DNA of 36,833 bases from Mollicutes bacterium (GTDB lineage Bacteria > Bacillota_I > Bacilli_A > Izemoplasmatales > Izemoplasmataceae), in NCBI GenBank assembly GCA_003554025.1, contig PWFC01000018.1:1-36833 (forward strand), given 5' to 3'. The position numbers and the translations under genes are program-made. This document shows positions 35,575-36,833 of this stretch, one piece after another. The notes below the pieces were generated by a model. It worked only from the letters and a program-made list of their open reading frames with translations. It did no database searches and had not been told where the DNA came from. Positions within the stretch are counted from its first letter, which is position 1. Each line of letters begins with the position of its first letter.

Positions 35575-36645
35575 ATGTATTGTCTGAAAAACATCGACGC
35601 TGCGAAAATCCCAAACGACATCATCTATAAGTACCTCGAACTTTACAAGTTCATCGGCAGAAACCAGGATATGGTCAAAATTGTCGACAAGGATTTCAAA
35701 ACGCTGGTACGTCAAACCATACGGACAGACGCCTACTTTTTGTCCAAACACTTGAACCTTTCGCTCAAAGACGTGCGTTTGCGCCGTATTTTAGAAAAGG
35801 GCGTGCAAGCCCAAACGAAAGACGAAAGGCTGCTCAAGCACATCAAAGAAGCGCTTGAAAAAATCCATCAAGAAACCGAGACGTTCGAACTCACCGACCG
35901 CGAGCTTTTGGATTTGCTGCAGTTTTTGGGCGACGGCGTCGAACCCCCCGCCAAGCTTCAATACGCCAAAAGCGATACCGGCGACGCGCCGGCTAGCCTT
36001 CTTTCTAGCGGTCAAAAGACCAAACGCGAAGCGCTTGAAAAACTGATTGCGAAGTACAAAGAAATGCTAGGGAAAGAACGTTTTGAAGACGGCTTTCTCG
36101 CCATCAACTTCTACATCGATTTCGTCAATTTGAAACCTTTTCGAGCCTTGAACGAAACCATAGGGCTCATCGTCCTTTATATACTTTTAATCACCCGCGG
36201 GTATGCGGGTTTTCATCTTAGCAGCTTCTTTGAAAAACTCTTCAAACGTGGAGAAACCTTCCAAAAACACCGCACCGACGCCTCGCACAACTGGAGCGAA
36301 GGGCTTTCCGACACCATCGGCATCCATCGGTTCATCGTAAACATCGCTCTTGAAACCTACAAGGACGTACACGAAATGCTTCGAAACTACACCTTCGACC
36401 AAGAACTCAACAAATCCGATTACGTCGAAAGCACCATCCAGCGTCTTGATGAAGTCTTCACCAAAGAAGACATCCGAAGGGCCCATCCGACCATCTCCGA
36501 TTCGACCATCGATAGAACGTTGAGACGCCTTCGCGACGACAAGAAAATACGCCCCTTAGGCAAAGGAAGAAGCGCGAAATGGATGAAACTCATGCCCGGC
36601 AAGAAAAAGAAAAGCATCCACGAACAGCTCGACTTAAAACTCTGA
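35575..36645 (+). CDS. Degenerate Fic-domain protein with C-terminal winged helix
   Basis: This 356-residue protein has the layout of class II Fic proteins: a helical N-terminus (1-165), a Fic-like core (about 165-260), and a C-terminal winged helix (about 295-338, ending RRLRDDKKIRPLGKGRSAKW). The core motif reads LKPFRALNETIG (186-197) against the usual IHPFRDGNGRIG. The catalytic His is Lys187, and the Gly and Arg that hold ATP phosphates are Leu192, Glu194 and Thr195. It should therefore be unable to transfer AMP. It sits between parC and argS in one operon with gaps of 12 and 9 nt. Function unknown; a role tied to topoisomerase IV or as a transcription regulator is inference. Confidence 0.7.
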   Translation: MYCLKNIDAAKIPNDIIYKYLELYKFIGRNQDMVKIVDKDFKTLVRQTIRTDAYFLSKHLNLSLKDVRLRRILEKGVQAQTKDERLLKHIKEALEKIHQETETFELTDRELLDLLQFLGDGVEPPAKLQYAKSDTGDAPASLLSSGQKTKREALEKLIAKYKEMLGKERFEDGFLAINFYIDFVNLKPFRALNETIGLIVLYILLITRGYAGFHLSSFFEKLFKRGETFQKHRTDASHNWSEGLSDTIGIHRFIVNIALETYKDVHEMLRNYTFDQELNKSDYVESTIQRLDEVFTKEDIRRAHPTISDSTIDRTLRRLRDDKKIRPLGKGRSAKWMKLMPGKKKKSIHEQLDLKL

Positions 36646-36654
36646 GGTGATTGC

Positions 36655-36833
36655 ATGAACCAAGTAGAAGAAACCCTGAAAACCTTGATAAAAAAAGCGC
36701 TATACAACGCTTTCTCGTTAGAAACAAACGACATCCATCTTGAAAAGCCTAGCGAGAAGTCCCACGGCGATTACGCCACGAACATCGCCATGACGCTAGC
36801 GAAAACCTTGCGGAAAAATCCGATGGCCATCGG
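36655..36833 (+). CDS. argS: Arginyl-tRNA synthetase, N-terminal fragment (cut by the window end)
   Basis: The first 59 codons of a gene continuing past the window. The N-terminal add-1 domain of class I ArgRS is recognisable from LEKPSEKSHGDYATNIAMTLAKTLRKNPMAI. The ribosome site GAGGTGA spans the previous stop codon (36643-36649), and the ATG is 9 nt after that gene. The catalytic HIGH and anticodon domains are outside the window. Confidence 0.88.
   Translation, partial: MNQVEETLKTLIKKALYNAFSLETNDIHLEKPSEKSHGDYATNIAMTLAKTLRKNPMAI

Overview
This window looks like the chromosome of a low-branching Bacillota / Mycoplasmatota-type bacterium, for example an Acholeplasma- or Izemoplasma-like lineage. 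The lineage is inferred from gene order and gene types, not proved. Supporting points: the gene order hrcA-grpE-dnaK-dnaJ / mtaB / rpsU / phoH-ybeY-cdd-era-recO-glyS-dnaG-rpoD-trmK-nif3 follows the Bacillus yqe/yqf region; plsY is divergent from parE-parC as in Bacillus; CIRCE and a cre-like site are present; GlyRS is a single chain; Nif3 is short. UGA serves as a stop for many genes (glcK, hydrolase, cdd, era, recO, rpoD, parE and others) and Trp is TGG, so the code is 11, not the Mycoplasma code 4. Base composition is roughly balanced. I see no rRNA, tRNA, CRISPR, IS element or phage gene.

Layout. 1-2.9 kb: ispG (minus), then rpmG, a ROK glucokinase and a metallo-beta-lactamase-fold hydrolase. 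2.9-7.7 kb: the heat-shock operon hrcA-grpE-dnaK-dnaJ, driven by a consensus promoter flanked by two CIRCE operators. 7.7-9.4 kb: mtaB and rpsU as single-gene units. 9.4-18.6 kb: a ten-gene macromolecular-synthesis operon, phoH to nif3, with gaps of at most 16 nt or overlaps. 18.7-29.3 kb: an eleven-gene inducible nucleoside-type operon: HutC-type repressor, BMP lipoprotein, ABC ATPase, two permeases, isochorismatase-like hydrolase, PfkB kinase, uridine-phosphorylase-like enzyme, BtpA-family TIM barrel, iron alcohol dehydrogenase and TrpA-like TIM barrel. 29.4-30.3 kb: two small ferredoxin genes (minus) and a YneF-type membrane peptide. 30.3-36.8 kb: plsY (minus), divergent from parE-parC-(degenerate Fic protein)-argS, which is cut by the window end.

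The most novel part is the 18.7-29.3 kb operon. Import, phosphorolysis and kinase genes are translationally coupled to two phosphate-binding-type TIM barrels and an alcohol dehydrogenase, and the promoter carries a cre-like site and a palindrome. This suggests a catabolic route in which a nucleoside sugar is phosphorylated, rearranged, split by a retro-aldol step and the aldehyde reduced. It would be analogous to the deoxyribose and DHAP-shunt routes but use different enzyme families. That is inference. The second most interesting item is a Fic-fold protein whose catalytic motif is lost, encoded directly after topoisomerase IV, whose ParE subunit is a known target of active Fic toxins.
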